The notes below the pieces were generated by a model. The model was not told where the DNA came from and ran no database searches. It saw only the letters and a program-made list of their open reading frames with translations. Shown here one piece after another: positions 51,154 through 59,623 of a stretch of DNA of 64,000 bases (position 1 is the stretch's first letter; the number at the start of each line of letters is the position of its first letter). Origin of the DNA: Paenibacillus oryzae. Its GTDB lineage: Bacteria > Bacillota > Bacilli > Paenibacillales > Paenibacillaceae. A program made the position numbers and the translations under genes. Location of the stretch: the NCBI RefSeq assembly GCF_001675045.1, contig NZ_LYPA01000075.1, positions 1 through 64,000 of the forward strand, read 5' to 3'.

Positions 51154-51711
51154 CTACGCGCGGGAAATGTATTTGCCTTCGCGCGTGTCGATCAGCAAAA
51201 CATCGCCTTCATTGATAAACAATGGAACTTGAACGTTCAGGCCCGTTTCCACTTTTGCGAATTTTGTTGCGCCTTGAGCCGTATTGCCTTTAACGCCCGG
51301 CTCGGTTTCCGTAACAGCCAGCTCAACGCTGTTTGGCAATTGAATGCCCAGAATTTCGCCTTGATAGCTAGTAATGTTCACCGTCATGTTTTCCTTCAGG
51401 AAATTAACTTCCCATTCCAGCTGTTTTTTGTCCAGCGAAAATTGGTCAAACGTCTCATTATCCATAAAGGAATATTCAGAACCGGAGTTGTACAGGTATT
51501 GCACGGCGCGGTTTTCGATCAAGGCGCGGCCGATTGTTTCGCCTGCGCGGAAGGTTTTTTCCACAACGTTGCCGTTGCGCAGGTTTTTCAGCTTGGAGCG
51601 GACAAACGCGGCTCCCTTGCCTGGTTTAACGTGCTGGAAATCCAGTACGGTAAAAATATCGTTGTCTACTTGCACGGTCAAGCCTGTCTTGAAATCGTTA
51701 ACTGAAATCAT
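51154..51711 (-). CDS. efp: Elongation factor P
   Basis: Rescues ribosomes stalled at polyproline. The 185-aa protein has three beta-barrel domains: the KOW-like N-domain with Lys32 in KPGKGAAFVRSK, the OB domain (about 66-125) and the C-terminal domain (about 130-185) ending KVETGLNVQVPLFINEGDVL and RA. The ATG has GGAGGG upstream. Last gene of aroQ-pepQ-efp, the B. subtilis yqhS-yqhT-efp order. Confidence 0.97.
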   Translation of the reverse strand: MISVNDFKTGLTVQVDNDIFTVLDFQHVKPGKGAAFVRSKLKNLRNGNVVEKTFRAGETIGRALIENRAVQYLYNSGSEYSFMDNETFDQFSLDKKQLEWEVNFLKENMTVNITSYQGEILGIQLPNSVELAVTETEPGVKGNTAQGATKFAKVETGLNVQVPLFINEGDVLLIDTREGKYISRA

Positions 51712-51738
51712 TGCTGATTCCCTCCTGAGTGATGATTC

Positions 51739-52812
51739 CTATCCCAGAGTGATAAGCTCCTTCGGGGATGAGGTTAATATTTTAATACCGGATTCCGTAA
51801 TAACGACGTCGTCCTCAATCCTTACGCCGCCAAAGCCGGGAAGGTAAATGCCGGGCTCCACAGTTACGACCATGCCGGGGGTTAAAATCGTGTCGCTAAG
51901 CCGTGACAGCCGCGGCGCTTCGTGCACTTCCATGCCAAGGCCGTGACCGGTGCTGTGGCCAAAATGGTCGCCATATCCATACTTGGCGATGACGTCGCGC
52001 GCAAGCGCGTCGGCTTCCATGCCCGTCATGCCAGGCTTGATATGTTCCAGCGCATGAAGCTGCGCTTCCAGCACGATGCTGTAAATTTCAAGATGCTTGT
52101 CGGTTAGCTTTCCAACAACTACAGTACGAGTTATATCGGAGCAATAGCCCTTGTAATAGGCGCCAAAATCAAGCTTAACAAATTCGTTGTTGCCAATAAT
52201 GCGATCGCTGGCTACGCCATGAGGCAGCGCGGAGCGTTCGCCTGATGCCACGATTGTATCAAAGGAGGAGCTCGTTGCGCCATTGCTGCGCATAAACACT
52301 TCCATCTCAAGCGCTACATCGTTTTCGGAAATGCCTGGGGCAATAATTCCGCAAATATGCTTGAAGGTACGGTCAGCCAATACAGCCGCCTCCTGCATAA
52401 TTGCCAGCTCCGCTTCGTCCTTGAACATCCGCAGATTTTCAACGAGACCGGCGGCAGGGACAAGCTTTATGCCCTCCAGCGTTTTGCTCCAGGAAAGATA
52501 TTCGGCGTAGGTCACATGATCCTGCTCAAAAGCAAGACTGGACAACCCTTCGCCTTTCAACAATTCAAGCACGTTTTGCAGCGGGCTTGTGCCATGCTCC
52601 ACAATTTCAAAACCGGCCGCCTGGCTTGCCGCCTGCACCGTGTACCTGAAATCGGTCAACAAAATGCTTTTTGATCCTGTAATCAGCACATACCCGGATG
52701 AACCCGAAAATCCGCTTATGTATTGCCGGTTGTACTGGCTTCCAAGCAGCAAGGCCTCAATTCCCGCTTCGTTCATTGCCGAGCGCAGCTTTTCCACTCG
52801 TTCCATCGTCAT
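51739..52812 (-). CDS. Xaa-Pro dipeptidase/aminopeptidase P-like (M24)
   Basis: A 357-aa metallopeptidase of the YqhT type. The N-terminal creatinase-like domain (about 1-130) is followed by the pita-bread catalytic domain with the dinuclear metal ligands in KLDFGAYYKGYCSDITRT (two Asp), HSTGHGLGMEVHEAP (His), TVEPGIYLPG (Glu) and GVRIEDDVV (Glu). I chose the ATG at 52812 with AAGGAG 9 bases upstream. 25 bp after aroQ and 27 bp before efp. Confidence 0.9.
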   Translation of the reverse strand: MTMERVEKLRSAMNEAGIEALLLGSQYNRQYISGFSGSSGYVLITGSKSILLTDFRYTVQAASQAAGFEIVEHGTSPLQNVLELLKGEGLSSLAFEQDHVTYAEYLSWSKTLEGIKLVPAAGLVENLRMFKDEAELAIMQEAAVLADRTFKHICGIIAPGISENDVALEMEVFMRSNGATSSSFDTIVASGERSALPHGVASDRIIGNNEFVKLDFGAYYKGYCSDITRTVVVGKLTDKHLEIYSIVLEAQLHALEHIKPGMTGMEADALARDVIAKYGYGDHFGHSTGHGLGMEVHEAPRLSRLSDTILTPGMVVTVEPGIYLPGFGGVRIEDDVVITESGIKILTSSPKELITLG

Positions 52813-52837
52813 TCTCAGTCTCTCCTTAAAAGCCGGA

Positions 52838-53275
52838 TTATTCCTGAAGCCGCCAGTACAGCGCCTCCAGCGCCAGCACATAGCCATGCGCTCCAAAGCC
52901 GGCGATTTGTCCCACAGCGACAGGAGCTACGACCGATACATGGCGGAATGCTTCCCGCTTATGGATATTGGACAAATGCACCTCCGCTATGGGCAGCGCA
53001 ACGGCTGAAAGCGCGTCGCGAATAGCATAGCTGTAATGCGTCCATGCGCCGGGATTGATGATGATCCCGTCTTCCTTGCCGTAAGCGGCATGAATCCTGT
53101 CGATCATCTCGCCTTCGTGATTGCTCTGGAAGAAGGACACCTCTACCCCCAGCTCGTCAGCTCTGGCGGCAACCAGCGCTTCAATGGAAGCCAGATTTTC
53201 GCTTCCGTATACGCCAGGTTCCCGGATGCCAAGCATATTCAAGTTGGGCCCGTTTAAAACTGCGATTTTGTTCAC
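52838..53275 (-). CDS. aroQ: 3-dehydroquinate dehydratase type II
   Basis: Shikimate pathway enzyme. The 145-aa protein has the type II motifs: KIAVLNGPNLNMLGIREPG with the catalytic arginine, VYGSENL with the tyrosine, IINPGAWTHYSYAIRDAL and PIAEVHLSNIHKREAFRHVS with the catalytic histidine. I chose the GTG at 53275, with GGAGGG upstream; an in-frame ATG 30 bases up has a poor site. First of aroQ-pepQ-efp. Confidence 0.94.
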   Translation of the reverse strand: MNKIAVLNGPNLNMLGIREPGVYGSENLASIEALVAARADELGVEVSFFQSNHEGEMIDRIHAAYGKEDGIIINPGAWTHYSYAIRDALSAVALPIAEVHLSNIHKREAFRHVSVVAPVAVGQIAGFGAHGYVLALEALYWRLQE

Positions 53276-53366
53276 ACTTGCCCCTCCCAGTCTTCCTCCG
53301 TTCAACCTCTCCCCGAATCATTAGACATTTTACCACAAATGGCAGCACCTTGAGAAGCAGCAACTA

Positions 53367-53861
53367 TTACTTCGCGCCCATTGGCTCGCGAGAGGCCTCG
53401 TCCGTAAACTCAAAGGCGATGGAATAACCGATAAACAACCCCCATATAAGAAAAACGCAAAACTCTGTAATCAAGGTGTTCCAACCGATGATATTAATTT
53501 TTTCCATCATGCCGAAAATCGGGCCCAGCACAAAAACAATCAGCCCCCATACCGCCCCGTAAGCAAGACCCGGCCATGGCCCGCGCAGCTTGCCCATCGT
53601 AAACTGATAAAGCAGCGCGGCAGCGGCAGAAAACAAAACATAAGCTGCAAAACCGATAACGATGCCCCATATCGTATGCAGGTAGTTATGCCGAAAAAAA
53701 GGCTCCAGCATATATCCCGGCACCATGGTTGTAAACTTCATTTCATAAAAGGCCCAACGCAACAAACCTCCGAACACCCCTGCAAACAGTCCGATCTTCA
53801 AGCTGTATGCAAAAGGATTTGTACCGCCTTTTAATGCTTCTCCTCCACTTTGCTCCTTCAT
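53367..53861 (-). CDS. YqhR family membrane protein
   Basis: A 164-aa protein with four membrane segments (about 18-40, 62-85, 98-118 and 127-150) including GPWPGLAYGAVWGLIVFVLG. Size and place, next to aroQ and yqhQ, match B. subtilis YqhR, whose function is unknown. ATG with a GGAAGG-type site. Divergent from yqhQ. Confidence 0.78.
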   Translation of the reverse strand: MKEQSGGEALKGGTNPFAYSLKIGLFAGVFGGLLRWAFYEMKFTTMVPGYMLEPFFRHNYLHTIWGIVIGFAAYVLFSAAAALLYQFTMGKLRGPWPGLAYGAVWGLIVFVLGPIFGMMEKINIIGWNTLITEFCVFLIWGLFIGYSIAFEFTDEASREPMGAK

Positions 53862-54166
53862 ACCAATGCACCTTCCTCATCTATATCCCGTCTTCATGCA
53901 ACTAAAAGCCAGGCTTTTTTACAGTCGCGCTTTACGCTCTCGCTTTAGTATGACGCTTTGAGGCGTTTCATAATCCAAAAACAGACAGCTCTTCATTTGA
54001 AATGCAAACAATTCCGGGTGATATGGGCCCACGCCAACTGAATGAGGCAATGCAGGCTGATACGCCGTTCATACCGGCCTCCTTGCCCTCTCCGTTGGCA
54101 AACCTCCGCCATATCAAGTACAATAAGAAGAAAACAATACGTATACATTAGGATGGTGACAAGCAC
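53862..54166. other. Intergenic region between yqhR and yqhQ
   Basis: A 305-bp divergent spacer. It holds a small hairpin AAAAGCC/GGCTTTTTT near 53910 and a promoter for yqhQ: TTGGCA (54095-54100), 18 bp, TACAAT (54119-54124). I see no coding region. Confidence 0.5.
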
Positions 54167-55153
54167 TTGCCTCAGGAATCCCGAAACATTTACGGCGGAC
54201 AAGCCGTTATCGAAGGCGTTATGTTTGCCGGCAAACATGTCAACGTCACGGCCGTTCGCCGAAAAAACGAAGAAATCCAATATTATGAAGTGCCGCGCAC
54301 CACTAAAAGCTGGGTCCAGCCGCTCAAAAAAATACCGCTTCTGCGGGGCGTTGTTGGCATAATCGAATCCAGCGCCAAAGGCTCGCAGCATTTGAATTTT
54401 TCAATGGAAGCTTATGCAGAGGACGAAACCGAAGAAGATGCGGCCAAAAACGGCAGCAAGCCTGTCGAAGCGCCAAAGGCGGAGAAAAAAAGCGGCTTTA
54501 GCCTGGGCATGGTTGTCAGCGTAGCGGTCGCAGGCGTCTTGTCGTTTATTTTCGGCAAGCTGATTTTTACCGCTGCTCCGGCGGCGTTGGAGGAAATGCT
54601 GTTTAAAGGCTTATTTGAAAGCTCGATCGGTCATAATTTGCTGGAGGGCCTTATAAAAATCATATTATTGCTGTGTTATCTTTACTTTATTTCCTTAACA
54701 CCGCTTATCAAGCGCCTGTTTCAATACCACGGCGCAGAGCATAAGGTCATTAGCGCCTACGAAGCAGGGGAGGAATTAACGGTCGCCAATGTACAAAAGT
54801 ACAGCAGGCTTCATTATCGCTGCGGCTCCAGCTTTATCGTATTTACAGTTATCGTTGGCGTTGTTCTCTATTCCCTGCCCATTTTTGTTTGGCAAGGTCT
54901 GTGGGACCGCATCCTGATCCGGATTGCGCTGCTTCCTGTCGTATTGGGCATCTCCTATGAGGTGCTGCGCTTTACAAACGCGCTCCGTGATATTCCTGTG
55001 CTTCGATTCCTTGGTTATCCGGGACTTTGGCTTCAGTTGCTGACCACCAAAGAGCCTAACAATGAGCAGGTTGAAGTTTCCATTGCTTCCTTCAAGCGCA
55101 TGCTGGAGCTGGATGGCAAGCTGGCAGAATCAGCCGGCATTAAAGCAAGCTAA
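54167..55153 (+). CDS. YqhQ family membrane protein (DUF1385)
   Basis: A 328-aa protein with the DUF1385 features: YGGQAVIEGVMFAGKHVNVT at the start, LRGVVGIIESSAKGS, then membrane segments (about 110-145, 160-185, 225-250 and 255-280) and the conserved FQYHGAEHKVISAYEAGEEL with CGSSFIVF. The start is TTG at 54167, with AGGATGGTG upstream. Function unknown; conserved next to aroQ/efp in bacilli. Confidence 0.88.
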   Translation: MPQESRNIYGGQAVIEGVMFAGKHVNVTAVRRKNEEIQYYEVPRTTKSWVQPLKKIPLLRGVVGIIESSAKGSQHLNFSMEAYAEDETEEDAAKNGSKPVEAPKAEKKSGFSLGMVVSVAVAGVLSFIFGKLIFTAAPAALEEMLFKGLFESSIGHNLLEGLIKIILLLCYLYFISLTPLIKRLFQYHGAEHKVISAYEAGEELTVANVQKYSRLHYRCGSSFIVFTVIVGVVLYSLPIFVWQGLWDRILIRIALLPVVLGISYEVLRFTNALRDIPVLRFLGYPGLWLQLLTTKEPNNEQVEVSIASFKRMLELDGKLAESAGIKAS

Positions 55154-55208
55154 ACCATGCTCGGGTGAAAACAGGTGGTCCATTTTTGGAACGAAAGGTG
55201 TGAATTCC

Positions 55209-55502
55209 ATGAAAAACGTTAAAGGCGTTTCGGCTCTTGAGATGGTACTGTTGGTATTGCTGGTTATCGGATTATTTTTTAGTCTCAAAAACTTGTGGCT
55301 TCCGATTGTCATTCTTGGCGCTATTTTTCTGCTCTACAAGTTTCCGCCGTCCTTTGTTACAAAACAGCGTGGAGGGCGCGCCCAGGTTATCCAGAAGCCG
55401 ACATCCAGCAAAACGCGCAGAGACCGCCCGCGCTCCAAAACTGTCCCATTCCGGGTTATAGAGGGTGGCAAGGACGACGACGAAACCCCCAAATACCATT
55501 GA
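55209..55502 (+). CDS. Small membrane protein, hypothetical
   Basis: A 97-aa protein with two adjacent membrane stretches (about 10-45: LEMVLLVLLVIGLFFSL, LWLPIVILGAIFLLY) and a basic tail (SSKTRRDRPRSKT) ending in an acidic patch. I chose the ATG at 55209 with AAAGGTG 8 bases upstream. It follows yqhQ by 55 bp and is probably co-transcribed. The family is not recognised. Confidence 0.65.
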   Translation: MKNVKGVSALEMVLLVLLVIGLFFSLKNLWLPIVILGAIFLLYKFPPSFVTKQRGGRAQVIQKPTSSKTRRDRPRSKTVPFRVIEGGKDDDETPKYH

Positions 55503-55508
55503 GAGGTA

Positions 55509-55713
55509 GTTCAAAAAGTCCGCTTACCATTGCGGAGCATGACTGGCGTCATGGCGGGCGGCGAATATGGGATTCAGCCGAAATAAGCAAATGCTTACGA
55601 AGTATGTTTCTTTCAGAAACATTTGAGGTCCTCTCGTAGCTTAGACTACGCTCCGGTCCTCGATTTCTAGCTTCTTCCCATCTTCTTGGCACTGGAAACC
55701 AAACTTTTTGAAC
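55509..55713. repeat. Structured repeat, copy C (with inserted module)
   Basis: A 205-bp element with GTTCAAAAAGT at 55509-55519 and ACTTTTTGAAC at its right end (to 55713). It is collinear with copy A but has an extra segment of about 40 bp (AAGCAAATGCTT at 55585-55596 and ATGTTTCT-TTC-AGAAACAT at 55604-55622) that also occurs at 39035-39070. Hairpin CATGAC/GTCATG is kept. Confidence 0.75.
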
Positions 55714-55730
55714 CTTCATTTTATGTGGTC

Positions 55731-55799
55731 GTTCAAAAAGTCCGCTTACCATTGCGGAGGATGACTGGCGTCATGGCGGGCAGCGAATATGGGATGCAG
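55731..55799. repeat. Structured repeat, copy D (truncated)
   Basis: Begins GTTCAAAAAGTCCGC 17 bp after copy C and follows it for about 70 bp, ending in GGGATGCAG. The 17-bp spacer and the order complete-then-truncated match copies A and B. Confidence 0.7.
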
Positions 55800-55801
55800 T
55801 C

Positions 55802-55850
55802 AAAGGGTAGGACGAGAAAACGCAAGTTTTCCGTACTGCCTTTTTTATTT
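55802..55850 (+). terminator. Possible terminator beside repeat copy D
   Basis: GAAAAC-GCAA-GTTTTC forms a tight hairpin with a GNRA-like loop, flanked by AAAGG/CCTTT pairing and followed by TTTTTTATTTT. It may end the yqhQ transcript. Confidence 0.45.
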
Positions 55851-55861
55851 TACCTATCTTG

Positions 55862-56158
55862 CAACTGAAAGATCTTTTTGCGAGGCGAAATGCCTATTTT
55901 GGAAGTGAGTAGCTAGTTGGATACCTCTTTCTTCAGCAGTTATGAGATGAGATAAATACACCATTACATCCTTTCAATCTTGATGTGAACCTTCATCAAT
56001 CGTTTGATTACACAAAAAATCGTCCTTTGTTAATGGAAGCGTGGGAACTTCCATTTACAGAGTGACGATTTTTTTGTTTGTAATATTATTCAAGTAAATG
56101 TAGTATCCAGCAAAGTTTTATCTGGCCCCAATCTGTAGTCTGGAACGCTGCTCTCTAA
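55862..56158. other. Gene-free stretch with a long hairpin
   Basis: No coding region is seen. AAAAAATCGTC (56014-56024) pairs with GACGATTTTTT (56064-56074), and the inner ATGGAAG with CTTCCAT. Flanking A and T runs would allow termination in either direction, but no gene end is adjacent. Confidence 0.5.
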
Positions 56159-56444
56159 TTTTGTATGGCTATACGTACAAAACATGTAAAAACAAACTGC
56201 CACACCCAGTCTTTATACGATTATTCATACAAAACATGCACGACCACACTGCCACACCCAGACTTTGTACGATTATTCGTACAAAAACATACACGACCAC
56301 ACTGCCACACCCAGTCTTTGTACGATTATTCGTACAAAACATGCACGACCACACTGCCACACCCCAGACTTTGTACGATTATTCGTACAAAACATGCACG
56401 ACCACACTGCCACACCCAGACTTTGTACGATTATTCGTACAAAA
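56159..56444. repeat. Tandem array of six 52-53-bp dyad repeats
   Basis: Six dyads start at 56161, 56213, 56265, 56318, 56371 and 56423. The last four are perfect TTTGTACGA-TTAT-TCGTACAAA; the first two are degenerate. They are separated by nearly identical 32-33-bp linkers, very poor in G and T on this strand (CACGACCACACTGCCACACC). The linkers are not diverse, so this is not a CRISPR array. It lies 140 bp beyond the mntR stop. Confidence 0.85.
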
Positions 56445-56524
56445 CTACCAGCGGCCAAATAAAACCACCATGTGGGCCGTGCCTGATCTTACCACCATTT
56501 AGCCGAATGATGGATTATAGCGAA

Positions 56525-56581
56525 AACTAAAAAACAAGCCCCAAGAATGCTAGTAACCGGAAACCGGCATTCTCAGGGCTT
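56525..56581 (-). terminator. mntR terminator
   Basis: On the minus strand AAGCCCTGAGAATGC pairs with GCATTCTTGGGGCTT and is followed by GTTTTTTAGTTTT. It starts 9 bp after the mntR stop. Confidence 0.82.
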
Positions 56582-56589
56582 ATCGGGTA

Positions 56590-57012
56590 TTAATCGCTTT
56601 CCATCTCGGTCCGAATGGCTTTCAGCTCTTGAATTCTGCCGCTGTCGCGCTTTAGAAATTCAACAAGCGTTTCAATGCAGGTAATGGAGTCCCAGCTCAA
56701 ATGATGCTCGATACCTTCGACATCCTTGTATATATTTTCCTCCTGCACGCCGATTGCCGTCAAAAATTCCTCCAGCAGATGATGTCGCTCCATCAGCCGC
56801 TTACCCATTTTTTTACCTTTATTGGTCAGGACGAGTCCACGGTATTTCTCGTAAATCAAATAGTTGTCCTTGTCCAGCTTCTGGATCATTTTCGTAACCG
56901 ATGAGGGATGAACCTCCAGTCCTTCGGCAATATCCGATACTCTGGCGTAACCCTTTTCCTCTATCAGTTTATAAATGCGTTCCAAGTAGTCTTCCATGCT
57001 CGGAGTCGGCAC
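56590..57012 (-). CDS. mntR: Manganese-responsive regulator MntR
   Basis: DtxR-family repressor of manganese uptake. With the GTG start at 57012 (GGGGGG 7 bases upstream) the 140-aa protein begins MPTPSMEDYLERIY and all metal ligands of B. subtilis MntR are at the same numbers: D8, E11, H77, E99, E102 and H103. The helix-turn-helix lies near 25-50 (RVSDIAEGLEVHPSSVTKMI). A dyad CTAGG-CACT-CCTAG lies in the promoter region (about 57050-57063). No Mn transporter is in the window. Confidence 0.93.
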   Translation of the reverse strand: MPTPSMEDYLERIYKLIEEKGYARVSDIAEGLEVHPSSVTKMIQKLDKDNYLIYEKYRGLVLTNKGKKMGKRLMERHHLLEEFLTAIGVQEENIYKDVEGIEHHLSWDSITCIETLVEFLKRDSGRIQELKAIRTEMESD

Positions 57013-57175
57013 CTTAGAACCCCCCAACCTTGCTTCTTCACCTTTATTCTAGGCACTCCTAGTATCATACACCTTGCGGAAGCCCGTCTGCAACCTTGAA
57101 GACGTAATTTGAGCTTTAGCATAATCATAATTAAAACTTCAGTAAGACGTTATCAGGACTTAAGTAAAGACGTTA

Positions 57176-57889
57176 TTAAAACTTCAGCCACTCTGGCGTA
57201 AGGCCGTTTAGCCATATCGTTATTTGCGTCATTTGATCCGTAAATAGCATAATGCCCATCACAATCATGATGGCGCCGCCAATCTTCATGACGATCGAAG
57301 AATAGCGCAAAATCCAGCGCGCCGTTCCCAGAAAAAAGGCAAGTACAAAAAATGGAACTGCAAAACCGACGGCATACGCGGTCGTTAACCCAAACCAGGT
57401 GCCTGGCTGAGAGGCGGCAAGCGCCAGAATCGCGGCCAATACCGGTCCCGTGCATGGCGTCCATCCCGCTGAAAAGCCGATGCCAAAAATAAAGGAGCTA
57501 ATATAGCTTGCTTTTTTGGGAATCAGATTAAAGCGGCGTTCCTTCATAAGCAAACCCGGTTGAAAAATGCCGATTAGAAACAGCCCCATCAAAATAATAA
57601 GAATAGCGGACAGCTTGCGGATCAGCTCGTTGTATTCCACCAGCACCTCGCTGAACATATTAGCTCCGTAAGCAAGCGTGTAATAGACCGTGCTAAAGCC
57701 CAAAATAAAGAAAAACGTATGGCTCATCGTAATGAACCGCTTCTGCTTGCCCATTTGGGATTCCTTCAGCTCGCTGACGGAAATGCCGGTTATGTAAGAA
57801 AGATAAGACGGATAGAGAGGCAAACAGCATGGCGATATAAATGAAGCAAAACCTGCCCCCAGCGCCAGCCACAAATTGATTTCATTCAT
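57176..57889 (-). CDS. ccdA: Cytochrome c biogenesis protein CcdA
   Basis: A 237-aa membrane protein with about six helices that passes electrons from thioredoxin to the outer side. It has the two Pro-Cys helices FISPCCLPLYPSYLSY (about 18-33) and SAGWTPCTGPVLA (about 135-147). ATG with AGAGGA upstream. Divided from the zinc permease upstream by 47 bp. No partner CcsA/ResA is in the window, so its client is unknown. Confidence 0.9.
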   Translation of the reverse strand: MNEINLWLALGAGFASFISPCCLPLYPSYLSYITGISVSELKESQMGKQKRFITMSHTFFFILGFSTVYYTLAYGANMFSEVLVEYNELIRKLSAILIILMGLFLIGIFQPGLLMKERRFNLIPKKASYISSFIFGIGFSAGWTPCTGPVLAAILALAASQPGTWFGLTTAYAVGFAVPFFVLAFFLGTARWILRYSSIVMKIGGAIMIVMGIMLFTDQMTQITIWLNGLTPEWLKF

Positions 57890-57936
57890 TCCTCTTCACC
57901 TTCCTGTCCAAAAAGAATGCCGGGCCGACGCAAAAG

Positions 57937-58758
57937 TCAGCCCGCTCTGCGAAATCCTTTGCGCAGCGTTAACAAAATCAGCAACACTGCAATCAGCAGC
58001 AGCACAATCGTACCGCCTGGAGCCAGATTCCATACGCCGGCTATTAACAAACCCGCGATAACGGCAAGCTCGCCGATAACAACAACAATGATGACGCTTT
58101 GGCGAAAGCTTCGCGCTACGATCAGACTGCAGGCCGCTGGAATGGTTAGCAGCGCGGATACCAGCAGTGCGCCTACGATTTTGATCGCTGCGCTGATCAC
58201 AAGCGCCGTCAGCACACTAATCATTACATTGTAAAACCGGGTAGGCAGACCGCTAACCGCCGCCGCTTCCTCATCAAAGGTCATCAGAAACAGCTCTTTC
58301 AGTTGAAAGCCGATAATAACAAGCACGGCAATTGTAACCCCGCCAATCAGGTACAAATCTCCTGTGCTAAGCGTATAGATGCTGCCGAACAGATAGCTGT
58401 TGACGTTCATTGAAAAGCTTTTGCCCCAGGTAAATAAAATGGAGGCCAGCGCGATGCCGCCGGACATAATGATAGCAAGCGACAGCTCGGCGTAGGTTTT
58501 ATAGGCCTTGCGCAGCTTTTCGATGGCGAAGGAAGCCGCGATAGCAAATATGACTCCTGCCGCAAGCGGATAAAAGCCGATCAAAAGCCCTAGCGCCACG
58601 CCCGCTATAGCCACATGGGACAACGTGTCTCCAATCATGGACAAGCGCCGCAAAACCAGAAACAATCCGATCAGAGGTGCGGTTATGCCAATAAACACCC
58701 CGCCTATGAGTGCCCTTTGAAAAAACTCAAGCTCCAGTATCTCCAACAACCGAAACAA
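57937..58758 (-). CDS. znuB: Zinc ABC transporter permease
   Basis: A 273-aa membrane protein of the ABC-3 family with about eight helices (LIGLFLVLRRLSMIGDTLSH at about 28-47, typical of Zn/Mn permeases, and KIVGALLVSALLTIPAACS). The start is TTG at 58758, overlapping the end of the ATPase gene by 32 bp. Third gene of znuA-znuC-znuB, behind a Zur-box-like dyad, so zinc is the most likely substrate rather than manganese. Confidence 0.88.
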   Translation of the reverse strand: MFRLLEILELEFFQRALIGGVFIGITAPLIGLFLVLRRLSMIGDTLSHVAIAGVALGLLIGFYPLAAGVIFAIAASFAIEKLRKAYKTYAELSLAIIMSGGIALASILFTWGKSFSMNVNSYLFGSIYTLSTGDLYLIGGVTIAVLVIIGFQLKELFLMTFDEEAAAVSGLPTRFYNVMISVLTALVISAAIKIVGALLVSALLTIPAACSLIVARSFRQSVIIVVVIGELAVIAGLLIAGVWNLAPGGTIVLLLIAVLLILLTLRKGFRRAG

Positions 58759-59557
58759 CCTCTCTCCCGCTCTCCAATTGCTCTCGCAAGCCCTTCAGGC
58801 TATGCGCCAGATTGCTCTCCACACAATCCTGCGTTTCATGCGAATGCTTGATGTAAAAATTTAATTTGCCCCAGCTGGAAGCAGGCTGCTGACCCAGATA
58901 GCCCTTCACCATTTCCATATCATGAGACACCATCAGGAACGTCATATTGTGATGCTGATGCATATGCTTGATCATATGGAAAAAGCTTTGCTGAGTTTCA
59001 GCGTCGATGCCTACCGTCGGCTCGTCCAGAATGAGAAGGGACGGGCTATTAACAAGCGCCCTCGCCAGAAATACACGCTGCTGCTGCCCGCCTGATAGCT
59101 GTCCGATTTTTTTGTCCTTCAAATCCGAAATGCCCATCGCATCCATGGCGTCCAGCACTTTTGTATGATGTTCTTTGGTCAAAAAGCGAAAAATCATGCC
59201 TCTTCCATACAGCCCGGAGGTGACAACCTCCTTGACCGTTGCCGGAAACTGGGGATTAAAGCTGTTACGCTGCGGCACATAACCGATGCGGTTCCATTCC
59301 TTAAACTTGGCTATTGGTTCGCCAAAAAGCGTAATTTCTCCGCTGCTCGGCTTGTGCAAGCCTGCAATCATACGCAGCAGCGTTGTTTTACCCGCGCCGT
59401 TTGTGCCAATCAAGCCGATAAAATCGCGTTCCTTAACGCTGAAGCTAACCCCGGAAAGCACAGGCTTCTGCTCATAGGCAAAGGAAACATTGTGAATGCC
59501 TATAACCTCCCGATGGCAGCTTGCCCCGTTATTCATAGTTTCGCCCCCGTCTGGCAT
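58727..59557 (-). CDS. znuC: Zinc ABC transporter ATP-binding protein
   Basis: A 276-aa ATPase: Walker A GTNGAGKTT (about 53-61), LSGGQQQRVFLARAL, Walker B LLILDEPTVGID and MVSHD. The Q-loop region reads IGYVPQRNSF. ATG at 59557 with GGGAG upstream; an in-frame ATG seven codons later behind GGGGG is also possible. Between znuA and znuB. Confidence 0.9.
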   Translation of the reverse strand: MPDGGETMNNGASCHREVIGIHNVSFAYEQKPVLSGVSFSVKERDFIGLIGTNGAGKTTLLRMIAGLHKPSSGEITLFGEPIAKFKEWNRIGYVPQRNSFNPQFPATVKEVVTSGLYGRGMIFRFLTKEHHTKVLDAMDAMGISDLKDKKIGQLSGGQQQRVFLARALVNSPSLLILDEPTVGIDAETQQSFFHMIKHMHQHHNMTFLMVSHDMEMVKGYLGQQPASSWGKLNFYIKHSHETQDCVESNLAHSLKGLREQLESGREVVSVVGDTGA

Positions 59558-59623
59558 CTATATCTCACTCCCTGCAACAAAAACGGAGCTGATAACAGCT
59601 CCGCCTCCCATTCATCGTCTTCT

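Noticed and set aside
56159..56444. CRISPR array
   Set aside because: Repeat length and spacing are suggestive, but the intervals between the dyads are nearly identical to one another and no cas genes are present.
56161..56530. Repeat-encoded protein reading through the tandem array on either strand
   Set aside because: Open frames arise because the repeat lacks stops by chance; units of 52 and 53 bp shift frame, and there is no ribosome-binding site.
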